Source: Nematopogon swammerdamellus (Eukaryota > Arthropoda > Insecta > Lepidoptera > Adelidae). Taken from it: a stretch of 64,000 bases of DNA. Of the stretch, positions 50,213 through 59,064 are shown piece by piece. The notes beneath the pieces are model-generated. The model was not told where the DNA came from and made no database searches. It worked only from the letters and a program-made list of their open reading frames with translations. The position numbers and the translations under genes are program-made. Location of the stretch: positions 17,869,151-17,933,150 of the forward strand of contig OX336353.1 of NCBI GenBank assembly GCA_946902875.1, read 5' to 3'. How positions within the stretch are numbered: position 1 is the first letter of the stretch; every line of letters starts with the position of its first letter.

Positions 50213-50735
50213 TCTCATGGACATTCGGCCGTGTACGGGGGACGGGGGTTGCCAATGCCATGTCGGCCTGGCTAGTACCTATTCATCTCTTGAAGGACTC
50301 GAGACTGTACTTGGGGGGAAAAGCATGCAGGGCAGAGCGCTCCAAAGTTTACAAGTTCTGTAGATGAAAGATGTGCAGAATCGATGGTACTCATCCGCAG
50401 TAAGTCCAGCGTGTCAGTCAGTCAGCCAGTCAGCATGTAAGCGTACACTGCTGGACGTACGCCTCTCCAATTTTCCTCCAGTCCACAGGAAAACGGAGTG
50501 TGGGAAGATCACCCGCTAGGTGGGACGACGACATCAAGTACGTCGGCGGAAAGCAGTGGTTCCGTACCGCTGAAGGCCGGGAGGACTGGAGGAAAATTGG
50601 AGAGGCGTAGTCCAGCGTGTAGTAGGATGCAATCCCTGCCCAGTAATACGTGGTGAGGAGGTGTAAAGGTGACTGGTGTGATCACGTCAAACAGCTCCTC
50701 CGAGTACTCCCCATGGAATAAGTGATAGAACAAAC
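50213..50735 (-). pseudogene. family E LINE fragment split by RTE
   Basis: Minus strand: FYHLFHGEYSEELFDVI and GRDCILLHAGL upstream of the insert (50621-50735). Downstream (50213-50404) are LWSALP-type codons and the GGCCGACATGGCATTGGC 3' region. The RTE insert at 50415-50610 lies between TCCAGCGTGT duplications. Confidence 0.82.
50415..50610. mobile_element. RTE LINE 3' end with internal inversion, 10-bp target duplication
   Basis: 50415-50483, read on minus, is the RTE end with its (GACT)n simple repeat. 50484-50608, read on plus, encodes the upstream C-terminal residues (TGKRSVGRSPARWDDDIKYV, then EDWRKIGEA). The 25-bp segment GCCTCTCCAATTTTCCTCCA with its flanks is present on both sides of the inversion (50459-50483 and 50584-50608). 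TCCAGCGTGT duplications flank the unit (50405-50414, 50611-50620). Confidence 0.88.
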
Positions 50736-50751
50736 TTTTTTATTTTTTTTA

Positions 50752-51069
50752 TTTTTTTTTATTGAAACTGACACGGTTGGCTACATCACCTACAACATCC
50801 GTGATGTCAGCCCATAACACCGGGTTGAACTTGGTGCCACGTCAGTGCTTCCCTTCGGTCGTGCCGGCTACACTGAACTGGACGGAAAACTATTTACATA
50901 GCCGTTTCGACCGACCTTTCATTCAGTGCGGTGGTACCAACCAGGGCGGGTTAAACCCTACCACCTAGTTATATAAGAAGTGAGTCACATCCCTTAGTCG
51001 CCCTTTACGACATGCACGGGGAGAGATGCAGTGGGGCTATTCTTTTAAAGTACCGGCCCCACACGGTAC
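50752..51069 (-). mobile_element. SINE B, full length
   Basis: Poly-T, ATTGAAACTGACACGGTTGG, tail 1, CATCCCTTAGTCGCCCTTTA, head end GTACCGGCCCCACACGGTAC. Confidence 0.9.
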
Positions 51070-51287
51070 GACACTTACGGAGCTACGTCTTAATACAACC
51101 TGTGTATAAGTAAGCTCGCAGTAGTACAATCTAGTGGATACGACTGAAGCGGTAGTGTGCACTATAATGTACAGCCACTATGAATCACAGTGCAGAATAT
51201 TCTGAACTAACGACCGCACTTGATCACTGCACTGGTAGCTATGCCCCTTTCGCAGATAGAATGCTGCATTACTTATTAATTTATTTA
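51070..51287. other. unassigned DNA
   Basis: No feature recognised. Confidence 0.4.
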
Positions 51288-51603
51288 CATACATATCACA
51301 CACGCTGAATCCCGACAATCGGGGTAAGCAGAGTAATCGGTGTTGTGCTGCAAGAACTCTGGTAAATTACAGCTCAACACCGACCACCACGCTTCGCAAA
51401 TTATTCGAACAAGATTCAATCGATCAAGCAGCAAGTAAGGCACGAAGACCCATCTGCTGCATGACTCGGTGGAAGTACCGTGCCAAGGTGAGAGGTGGCG
51501 AGCCTGTCGCCCTTTAGCACGGCATCGGCTTTTACGGCTTTTACGACATGCACGGGGAGAGATGCAGTGAGGCTATTCTTTTTAAGTACCGGCCCCACAC
51601 GGT
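51288..51603 (-). mobile_element. SINE C, nearly full length
   Basis: ACATACATATCACACACGCT at the 3' end, C body, GCGAGCCTGTCGCCCTTTAG, AGTACCGGCCCCACACGG head end. Confidence 0.9.
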
Positions 51604-51658
51604 TGCTATTTATTTGTTAGAAAACAGACAGCCTAATCATAAACAGATAAAACATAAG

Positions 51659-52061
51659 CGGCGGGTGGTCGAGTGGTTTGGGCATCGGCTTCTCATGCGA
51701 GAGGCTCGCGGTTCGAATCCGGTCGGCGTGCACCAATGAGATTTTTTCTGACGAAAAAATTTACGTGCATACCTACATCTGCTGCTTCACCGCTCGGAAC
51801 CGGTGTAAAACTGTAGGTCCCTTCCCTTGCCCCTTACTAGGTGGTAGGCTCAAATTGTAGCCGAATGGGTTGGTACCACCGTACTGGATGTAAAATGGCC
51901 GCATAGCAGCCTCGGTTGCGTTCTCCTCTAGTCCAGTATAGCCAGCAATCCAGGGAAGACTCCGGTATGGCAACTACCTTCTCGGAGGTGATATTGGCTG
52001 TTCGGAGCATGCGCTTTGGCCCCTCCGACTCAGCCACCCCTACCCGATTACATAAAAAAAA
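51659..52061 (+). mobile_element. SINE H1, tRNA-derived
   Basis: The head GGCGGGTGGTCGAGTGGTTT (A box) with GGTTCGAATCC (B box) 45 bases later is a tRNA-like promoter. The acceptor arms do not pair as in a functional tRNA and the sequence continues seamlessly into a body (AACTGTAGGTCCCTTCCC, GGTTGGTACCACCGTACTGG, CTCGGAGGTGATATTGGCTG) and an ATAAAAAAAAT end. The body shares GTAGGTCCCTTCCC and TTGGTACCACCG with SINE A, so the two families exchanged or inherited a module. Confidence 0.85.
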
Positions 52062-52349
52062 TAGTTATACATACATTGAAGTCTGGGTTTAATGTCTTTG
52101 AGTCTGGCCATATTTTGTTTCCATGATTAGACCATTGTTTAGTAGGATCAAACATGTGTGAGTGTCAATCGTGTATCAATGCATTGTAGTGTTGTGTAAT
52201 GGTAGTGTAGTGTATGTAGTGTAATGTGGTGTGATGCAGTAGTCTTGTACCAGGCAGTTACCTCACAGAACAAAATATTGATTATAGATGCTAAACACTA
52301 GCAGGCAGGTAAGAATACTCAAATGAGCATTAAATGAATGAATGAATTT
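52062..52349. other. unassigned DNA
   Basis: A (GTAGTGTAATG)-like degenerate repeat near 52180-52235; nothing else. Confidence 0.4.
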
Positions 52350-52672
52350 GTACCGTGTGGGGCCGGTACTTTAAAAGAATAGCCCCACTGCATCTCTCCC
52401 CGTGTATGTCGTAAAAGGCGACTAAGGGATATGACTCCCTTCTTATATTACTAGGTTCTAGGGTTTATCCCGCCCGGGTTGCTACCACCGCACTGAATGA
52501 AAGGTCGGTCGAAACGGCTATGTAAATAGTTTGTGTTTTCCGTCCAGTTCAGTGTAGCCGGCACGACCGAAGGGAAACACTGACGTGGCACCAAGTTCAC
52601 CCGGTGGGCTGACATCACGGATGTTGTAGGTGATGTAGCCAACCGTGTCAGTTTCCATAAAAAAAAAAAAAA
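52350..52672 (+). mobile_element. SINE B, full length
   Basis: GTACCGTGTGGGGCCGGTAC head, CGACTAAGGGATATGACTCC, tail 1 with a small deletion (CACCCGGTGGGCTGAC), long A-run. Confidence 0.92.
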
Positions 52673-52675
52673 CAT

Positions 52676-52805
52676 ATTTTCTTTTACACACCTGGTAAAC
52701 TCTGAAACGCTCTCCCTGCCCATAAATTTCACCCCAAGCATAGTCTCGAATATTTCAAGAGAGGCGTGGATACGCACCTGTCAGGCCGGCATGGCATTCG
52801 CAACA
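52676..52805 (+). pseudogene. family E LINE C-terminal scrap
   Basis: CCTGGTAAACTCTGAAACGC, CTCCCTGCCCATAAATTTCA and CCTGTCAGGCCGGCATGGCA match the 40.7-41.2 kb copy; reading frame broken. Confidence 0.7.
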
Positions 52806-52811
52806 AAAAAA

Positions 52812-53105
52812 AAGGATGTATTCAGTCAGTCAGCGTGTAAACGTCAACTGCTGGACATACGACACTCCAATTTTCCCCCAGTCCTCCCGGCCTTCAGCTG
52901 TACGAAATCACTGCTTTTCGCCAACATACTTGATGTCGTCGCCCCACCTGGCGAGTGGTCTTCCCACACTCCGTTTTCCTGTCCACGGCCGCCAGTGTAG
53001 GACACGGTTACTCCAATGATCGTCGTCTCTTCGGCTGACGTGGCCAGCCCGCTGCCACTTGAGCTTAGCCACCTGAAGTCCAATATCGACTACTTTGGTG
53101 CGTCT
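52812..53105 (-). pseudogene. RTE-like LINE C-terminus and 3' end
   Basis: Minus reading: KWQRAGHVSRRDDDHWS-like, then WTGKRSVGRPLARWGDDIKY and EDWGKIGVSYVQQLTFTR. A CAGTCAGTCAG simple repeat at 52815-52828 is the element's end. These are well-known C-terminal motifs of RTE-clade LINEs. Small frame changes are present. Confidence 0.82.
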
Positions 53106-53423
53106 ACTTTGGTTAGACTACTATCGTGGTTATGTATTAAATTATGTTTATGGGTAGTTTCTATTTAAAAGAAACCAGGTGCATTGTCATTCCGAACGGA
53201 GTTGCTCACCGTGGCATTCACTGCTGACTAATGCCTTTGCTGAGCCACTAAGAACTAAATTGAAGCGCGGTTACAGCTATCCGCCCTGAGTACATTCCGC
53301 TCAAACACTCGAGATATAGCTGTGGAACCCTGCCATAGTCTCTGTGAACCGTTGCGATGTCTGCTAATTAATTTAACCCGAAATGTCGAGCAACACAGCT
53401 CCGAAACGACTGTGAGAAAATAC
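53106..53423. other. unassigned DNA
   Basis: No feature recognised. Confidence 0.4.
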
Positions 53424-53782
53424 TTCGTCAGCCTCGGTAGATCAGTGGTGCGGTCGGTCGCCTGTTATTAAGCACACCTGAGCGCGGTCAGTACTTCGAT
53501 GGGTGACCGCTCGATCGTTGGAGGCTGACCGTGGTTCGGATTCCTTTCCTTCTTACATTACTGTGTGGTAGGGTTTATCCCGCCCGGGTTGGCGCCACCG
53601 CACTGAATGAAACGTCGGTCGAAACGGCTACGTAAATAGTTCGCGTTTTCCGTCCAGTACAGTGTAGCCGACATGAATTGAAGGGAAGCAATGACATGGC
53701 ATCTAGTCCACCCGGTGTTTTGAGTTGACATCACGGATGTTGTAGGTGATGTAGCCAATCGTGTCAGTTTCCATAAAAAAAA
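53424..53782 (+). mobile_element. SINE A, near full length
   Basis: TTCGTCAGCCTCGGTAGATC (A box altered), AAGCACACCTGAGCGCGGTC and GTACTTCGATGGGTGACCGC (5S-like), GGTTCGGATTCC, tail 1, CATAAAAAAAA. Confidence 0.9.
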
Positions 53783-54069
53783 GACGTTGTGTGCAACTCT
53801 TCCCAATATCAGCTTGCGTCCATGGACTCGATACAGCGCCGAGCCATCCGTCTTGTTGGTGACCCGAAACTCTGGAGTCTTTGAGTCGCAGACGGACGAC
53901 TTGTAGATTCGCTTAGTCTGTTTCACATGTACTATCACGGACCGCTGCTCTGTGAAATTAGCAATCCCTTATTCCCTGCAACCCGTCCTATCTCCGCACG
54001 ACTCGTCGCAGAGAGACTCAGCCAGCACCCTTTTGTTGTTGACATTGGGCTTTTGGAGAAGCCATCGGT
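53783..54069 (+). pseudogene. family J CR1-like LINE, part left of the LTR element
   Basis: Joined frames read YQLASMDSIQRRAIRLVGDP, then LVDSLSLFHMYYHGP, and HPFVVD. IQRRA-R-V/I-x-D is a standard motif after the catalytic domain of CR1-like reverse transcriptases. Several frame changes are present. The reading resumes at 57864 across the LTR insertion (RSHRFSKSFLCRTPRMWN). Confidence 0.8.
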
Positions 54070-54930
54070 TGCAACCTTCTTTTCTTACCGCGGCAGTTTG
54101 CTCTGGGGTGGGTCTCAAGTTACACAAAAAAATTTATAACATTAAAAAACTAAACCTCTCATCCTTTTGTCTTATTCAGTAAGTGTGTGAGATTGATATT
54201 GTCCAACTGTGTATAAAATAAAAAAATGCAGACACTGACTAATAAAATTTATTAACTAATAAAAATTAAGAAGAAACAGTTATTACTTTTGTGAACTACA
54301 TAATCTCCATGACCTCAGCTTACCTACTTTTATGTGTTATAAAAAAACAAAGAACTTATCTCGCTAATCAATAGGTTATTAAAACTTCAGTGAGATCTCT
54401 TCATATTTCACTTCATAGATCTTGAATATGTAGATTGAAAAAATGGTGTGCACAAGTTGGAGAACGTGGAAGATTTAGCAGGTTCAGCATTAGCCAGTAG
54501 AATCATTGCCGGTATCGGTAGAACCATAAATTGATGACGTTGCTGAGCTTCTTGGTGCGGTGAACGGGAAGATCTCTCTTGTGGATGGTAGCTGGTTGAG
54601 CGAACGATGATCGTGTTCGCCGGTGAGTGAGCCAGCGCCATAGAAATCAATGGCCAGCGCTCATCATGTGTGTTCCACCATTAGTTACCAGACACACGAC
54701 AGTCTTCGTCAGCATGCTCGTGGATATTACGGCAGCAAAATACGTTTTTCCTCTATTAAATTACATTTTTCACTCTTTTACATTCAAAACCAAGAAAAAC
54801 TTTTTCTATCCCCCTTCTGACAGCTACCTATACTATCATCTCACTTCTAATTCCTAATTTAAATTATATTCATAAATCTCTCCGCCAACTGGCCGCTACA
54901 CATTTACATTAAATAAAAAAACATGTTACA
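54070..54930 (-). repeat. 3' LTR
   Basis: The LTR differs from its partner at only a handful of positions (for example one T-run length change and one G/A change near 54892/57821), indicating recent insertion. Minus strand start TGTAACATG, end GGTTGCA. Confidence 0.93.
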
Positions 54931-54933
54931 TTA

Positions 54934-54945
54934 CCCCCTTCTCTC
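54934..54945 (-). promoter_or_regulatory. polypurine tract
   Basis: GAGAGAAGGGGG on minus, three bases from the 3' LTR, the expected plus-strand primer site of an LTR element. Confidence 0.8.
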
Positions 54946-56336
54946 AAAAAAAAAAAAAAAAATTAATAACAAGAAAATATTTTTTTTTTATTTACTAAGT
55001 GTAAAATCCAAAATTGCAATTTCGATACCAATATTTCATTCAAAAGAAAACAATAAACATCTAGAAGCAAAACTATTAAAGTGAACATACTACATTTTTT
55101 ATACTATGGCTCTTGTACTATGACAACCACTTCGAACCCACAAAGCTTCGTTATAAGAAAAGGTTTAGAAAAGGTTTGACAAATTATTTCGGTTTCACTA
55201 TATCTAATATTTATAATATTTTCACAACATTAATATGACAGCTTCTCTATTTAACATCCTAATAAACAAGAAGAACTAGATCCCTATAGATTTTATATGC
55301 AAGAATAACTAAAAGTTTAATCAAATACAATGTCTTTTATATAGAACATCATCAGCTTAAACTGACCTTAAATCAAAAGAAAGATAACAAGAGAAAACTA
55401 TTATCTACTATATGCAATTATATACAAATTGAAAGTATTTATCTTTCACCGGAGAATTCTCCCAAATGAGATTAACTCATACTCTTTTCAGAGTGACGTC
55501 ACAATCCGCGACAAATACGATCACATGCACTGATATGACCAAACAAATTGAAAGTATTAAACTTTCACTGGGAACATTCCCCAACAGGTATACTGACCTG
55601 ACATACAATAGCTCTCACATAAACTATGGCTCCACTAATCATTGCAGATAGACACAAATTGTCTACACGTTTTTCATTTTAGAATATTTTAACTATGGTG
55701 TAACATAGCGATATAACAAAATAAAACATTTTATACCTACATGTCAAATATTCCCATCCAATACATACCAATAAACAAACAAATAAAAATTAAAAATAAA
55801 CTTTTCACGCTCGATCCAACGATGGAGTTGGCCACCTCCAGCGGCAGATGTCGCTGTGAAGGAAACTTACCACTAAGACGCCAACCTCGGTCTGCAACAA
55901 AACCTTCGACAATGAAAAACCCTTATTGAGAGACTCCGCTCTCTAGGCGAACATTATAACCAGACTTTGGCACATACGAGAAGTCAGGATTAAAGTATAC
56001 TAACAATCCTTCACATGTCCAAAGAAACAAAATGAGTATTTGGAATTGATCATAATTATGATTTAATTTGGGATACTCATCAACCTACAACAGAATTATC
56101 AAAAGTAGTTATATGCTATGCAAAATAAAATACTTCTATACACCACAGAAAAAAAACAAAAACCAAACTCGTGACCATGTATTGATTGTCCACGACACAT
56201 TTACTTTGAGCTTTTACTCTTAAATGATGAGGATCAATCTTTGCGTCATACCAATATCCGCCTTAGACTAACAATATTATATTCATCTTCAATAGGTCTG
56301 ACAAAAGGGATATCTTTCACATGCCAGTTACCTAAC
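54946..56336 (-). other. LTR-element interior without pol genes
   Basis: About 1.4 kb of AT-rich DNA where protease, reverse transcriptase, RNase H and integrase would be expected. Short frames on both strands have no polymerase motifs. It is either a deletion derivative or filler of a naturally non-autonomous family. Confidence 0.6.
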
Positions 56337-56795
56337 TCACCAGTATATTTTAATACCCCACGTCGAGATTACACGGTTAGGATCGACGATGACCTGCAGC
56401 GACGTAGACGCTGGTACCTGAACCGTTTCACTGACAGCCGCAACTACAGGCAACGACGGCTGCATCGCTGGTTCTAAAACAGTTACACATTTTCCGGCGA
56501 TGACTTCCATTAGTAAAAAGATGAGCTCTTTTACATGTGAAGCATCTTCTCCTATATTCGGTGCAACCAGGGTTCTTAGTAGCCGCTGATATGTAAAGTG
56601 TGCACGAGAAAAATATTTCTCCAAGCCAAAAATAAAACAATTAAAAATCCAAAGTACAATCCAAAATAAAAGTACAATAAAAATCCAAAATAAAAGTACA
56701 ATAAAAAATCCTTCTCTTTTAATTTTGCGAATCGACAATTCATACCATAGTTCATCTGATGGCAACCTATTAATATTTATTCTTGGCTTTGCCAT
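56337..56795 (-). CDS. gag-like ORF of the LTR element
   Basis: A 152-codon frame begins at an ATG about 0.2 kb inside the 5' LTR. It starts with a basic segment and an INRLPSDELWYELSIR-type helix, which resembles the start of gag proteins in insect Ty3/gypsy-like elements. A hydrophobic Ile/Leu/Phe/Trp-rich stretch in the middle is a short tandem duplication (positions about 35-55). The C-terminal half is alanine/valine-rich. No CCHC zinc knuckle is seen. It is shorter than a normal gag and probably truncated. Whether it is translated is unknown. Confidence 0.5.
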   Translation of the reverse strand: MAKPRININRLPSDELWYELSIRKIKREGFFIVLLFWIFIVLLFWIVLWIFNCFIFGLEKYFSRAHFTYQRLLRTLVAPNIGEDASHVKELIFLLMEVIAGKCVTVLEPAMQPSLPVVAAVSETVQVPASTSLQVIVDPNRVISTWGIKIYW

Positions 56796-56977
56796 TTTAA
56801 ATTTTATCTAAAGAGCCGTTTAAATTACAAAAATATGCACACTTTTTATTCACACACGGTCGGACAAACCCACTCAACACAAGTAAATACATCAAAAAGC
56901 ACAAATATTCTAGCTAACGAGTTAAACAAAACATACATAGAACACTCAAGACAAAGAAAAAGAGAGAGAGAGGCCTA

Positions 56978-56991
56978 CACATTGGGCGCCA
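56978..56991 (-). promoter_or_regulatory. primer-binding site
   Basis: TGGCGCCCAATGTG on minus, five bases from the 5' LTR, has the TGGCGCCCAA form used by many retroelements to pair with a tRNA 3' end. Confidence 0.8.
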
Positions 56992-56996
56992 TTTTA

Positions 56997-57859
56997 TGCA
57001 ACCTTCTTTTCTTACCGCGGCAGTTTGCTCTGGGGTGGGTCTCAAGTTACACAAAAAAATTTATAACATTAAAAAAATAAACCTCTCATCCTTTTGTCTT
57101 ATTCAGTAAGTGTGTGAGATTGATATTGTCCAACTGTGTATAAAATAAAAAAATGCAGACACTGACTAATAAAATTTATTAACTAATAAAAATTAAGAAG
57201 AAACAGTTATTACTTTTGTGAACTACATAATCTCCATGACCTCAGCTTACCTACTTTTATGTGTTATAAAAAAACAAAGAACTTATCTCGCTAATCAATA
57301 GGTTATTAAAACTTCAGTGAGATCTCTTCATATTTCACTTCATAGATCTTGAATATGTAGATTGAAACAATGGTGTGCACAAGTTGGAGAACGTGGAAGA
57401 TTTAGCAGGTTCAGCATTAGCCAGTAGAATCATTGCCGGTATCGGTAGAACCATAAATTGATGACGTTGCTGAGCTTCTTGGTGCGGTGAACGGGAAGAT
57501 CTCTCTTGTGGATGGTAGCTGGTTGAGCGAACGATGATCGTGTTCGCCGGTGAGTGAGCCAGCGCCATAGAAATCAATGGCCAGCGCTCATCATGTGTGT
57601 TCCACCATTAGTTACCAGACACACGACAGTCTTCGTCAGCATGCTCGTGGATATTACGGCAGCAAAATACTTTTTTCCTCTATTAAATTACATTTTTCAC
57701 TCTTTTTTACATTCAAAACCAAGAAAAACTTTTTCTATCCCCCTTCTGACAGCTACCTATACTATCATCTCACCTCTAATTCCTAATTTAAATTATATTC
57801 ATAAATCTCTCCGCCAACTGGCCACTACACATTTACATTAAATAAAAAAACATGTTACA
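56997..57859 (-). repeat. 5' LTR
   Basis: Partner of 54070-54930. As the 5' copy for the minus-strand element it would contain the promoter; I did not assign a TATA box with confidence. Confidence 0.93.
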
Positions 57860-57863
57860 CGGT

Positions 57864-58085
57864 TCTCAAAATCGTTTCTTTGTCGCACCCCTAGGATGTG
57901 GAACTGTCTTCCGGCGAGTGTGTTTCGCGAATTATTTAACATGGGTGTCTTCAAACGTCGTATCAACAGGCTAGACAGCCTAGGAACAGTTTGCAAATCT
58001 GCTGGCATGGTACCTAACTGAGCGTGGTTTCGCGAAGAGAGGTGATTTTGGCTCTGTCGACTGCACCATTGGTCTTTACATAAAA
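57864..58085 (+). pseudogene. family J CR1-like LINE, part right of the LTR element
   Basis: Continues the interrupted reading: FSKSFLCRTPRMWNCLPASV, FNMGVFKRRINRLDSL and a stop near 58021. The J 3' untranslated block follows (TGGCATGGTACCTAACTGAG, CGTGGTTTCGCGAAGAG). It gives the cleanest view of the J stop-to-3'-end transition. Confidence 0.82.
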
Positions 58086-58299
58086 CAAAAACCTACACAT
58101 GCTTTATGGAAGCGACACAAATCCCTTAAAAACGTAACGAAATAACGCAATTAATAAACTTTAATTACCGGGAATAATAAGGCGGTAAGACGTTACCCAA
58201 AGCGAGAAGTAACGATATCATTTCCTATATTTAAAAATCATTGGTATAGAAGGTGGGAACCTTCATTCGCCCTTTTTAATTCATAATTTCCATGAAGCT
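58086..58299. other. unassigned DNA
   Basis: No feature recognised. Confidence 0.4.
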
Positions 58300-58460
58300 G
58301 AATGCAGTCTGTGGTTTTTCAAAAGGGGCGTGAAAAGGTTCCTGTCAGGCCGGCATGGCATTCGCAATCCCCGTGCATCAGTGAATGTCCATGGGCATCG
58401 TTAAGACACCTACTCGTAGGTATAATAATGCCACATGTCGCGCTTACCATAAAAATAATT
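58300..58460 (+). mobile_element. family E LINE 3' end
   Basis: GGTTTTTCAAAAGGGGCGTG, TCCTGTCAGGCCGGCATGGC, GTCCATGGGCATCGTTAAGA and the CCACATGTCGCGCTTACCAT end. Includes the last coding segment FFKRGVKRFLSGRHGIRNP. Confidence 0.75.
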
Positions 58461-58612
58461 TCCAATAAATCCAAAAAAATCATCCGTGTCAGTTTCTAGT
58501 ATTTCTGTATCAATCTTGGTACTGTACCATCTTTAGGGTTTCGTACCGTACAGGTATGGAATATTAAGGAGCGAGGGAGCTATAGGCACAGATTACTTAG
58601 TTGCTTCGTCTA

Positions 58613-58795
58613 TAGGTCGGTTAACTAAAGCTGGCACGTACACAGTACTAACACTAATGCAATTGCCCGCGTGCGAGTGAGACAGATCGGGTTTTCGTGA
58701 TGCGTATGCAGTGCGACGTCTCACTCGCGCGCGGGCATTGGTGTGAGTACTGTGTACGTGCCGCTTTAGTCTGTGCTTTAGTTAACCGACCTGTA
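58613..58795. mobile_element. small foldback MITE, TA target
   Basis: Left arm TAGGTCGGTTAACTAAAGCT ... GTGCGAGTGAGAC (58613-58683) and right arm GTCTCACTCGCGCGCGGGCA ... TTAGTTAACCGACCTG (about 58717-58793) are inverted with a few mismatches. The central spacer is about 34 bp and TA lies at both flanks. No coding capacity. Confidence 0.82.
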
Positions 58796-59064
58796 CACAC
58801 CTAATTGCTAATGCATTATTTTGTTCTGTTTCAGGTAAGAGCAGCTCCATTATCTTACGACGTCGTAGACGAGGTACGGAGACATACTTCACAATTTAAA
58901 ATACAACGTATGGATTTATTAAACGGTTTTATTTAGCTTGACTTCGTATATTTGTTTCTATCTTTGTTTCAAATCTTGCGACAAATTTTTCAACTACTTC
59001 TACTGAACCGATTTTTAGGAAACTTTGCACACACATTGAGTTCTCGTGATGATGATAATTTCAA
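58796..59064. other. unassigned DNA
   Basis: Holds a TACTGAACCGATTTTTAGGA stretch typical of dispersed lepidopteran repeats, leading into the minisatellite. Confidence 0.4.

Larger units (their letters stand above)
54070..57859 (-). mobile_element. LTR retrotransposon, gag-only, young insertion
   Basis: Two nearly identical repeats of about 860 bp (54070-54930 and 56997-57859) start TG and end CA on the minus strand, flanked by CGGT duplications (54066-54069, 57860-57863). On minus, a primer-binding-like TGGCGCCCAATGTG follows the 5' LTR and a purine tract GAGAGAAGGGGG precedes the 3' LTR. The 2.07-kb interior encodes only a short gag-like frame and no protease, reverse transcriptase or integrase, so it must rely on another element. 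Placement in the Ty3/gypsy group is inferred from the 4-bp duplication and the gag start; there is no envelope gene. Confidence 0.93.

Noticed and set aside
51659..51735. A tRNA gene (A and B boxes present)
   Set aside because: The sequence flows without a terminator into a SINE body, and the acceptor stem does not pair.
54408..54650. 80-codon minus ORF found in both LTRs
   Set aside because: It is duplicated only because it lies in the LTR; no gag, pol or host domain is recognisable, so it was not called as a gene.
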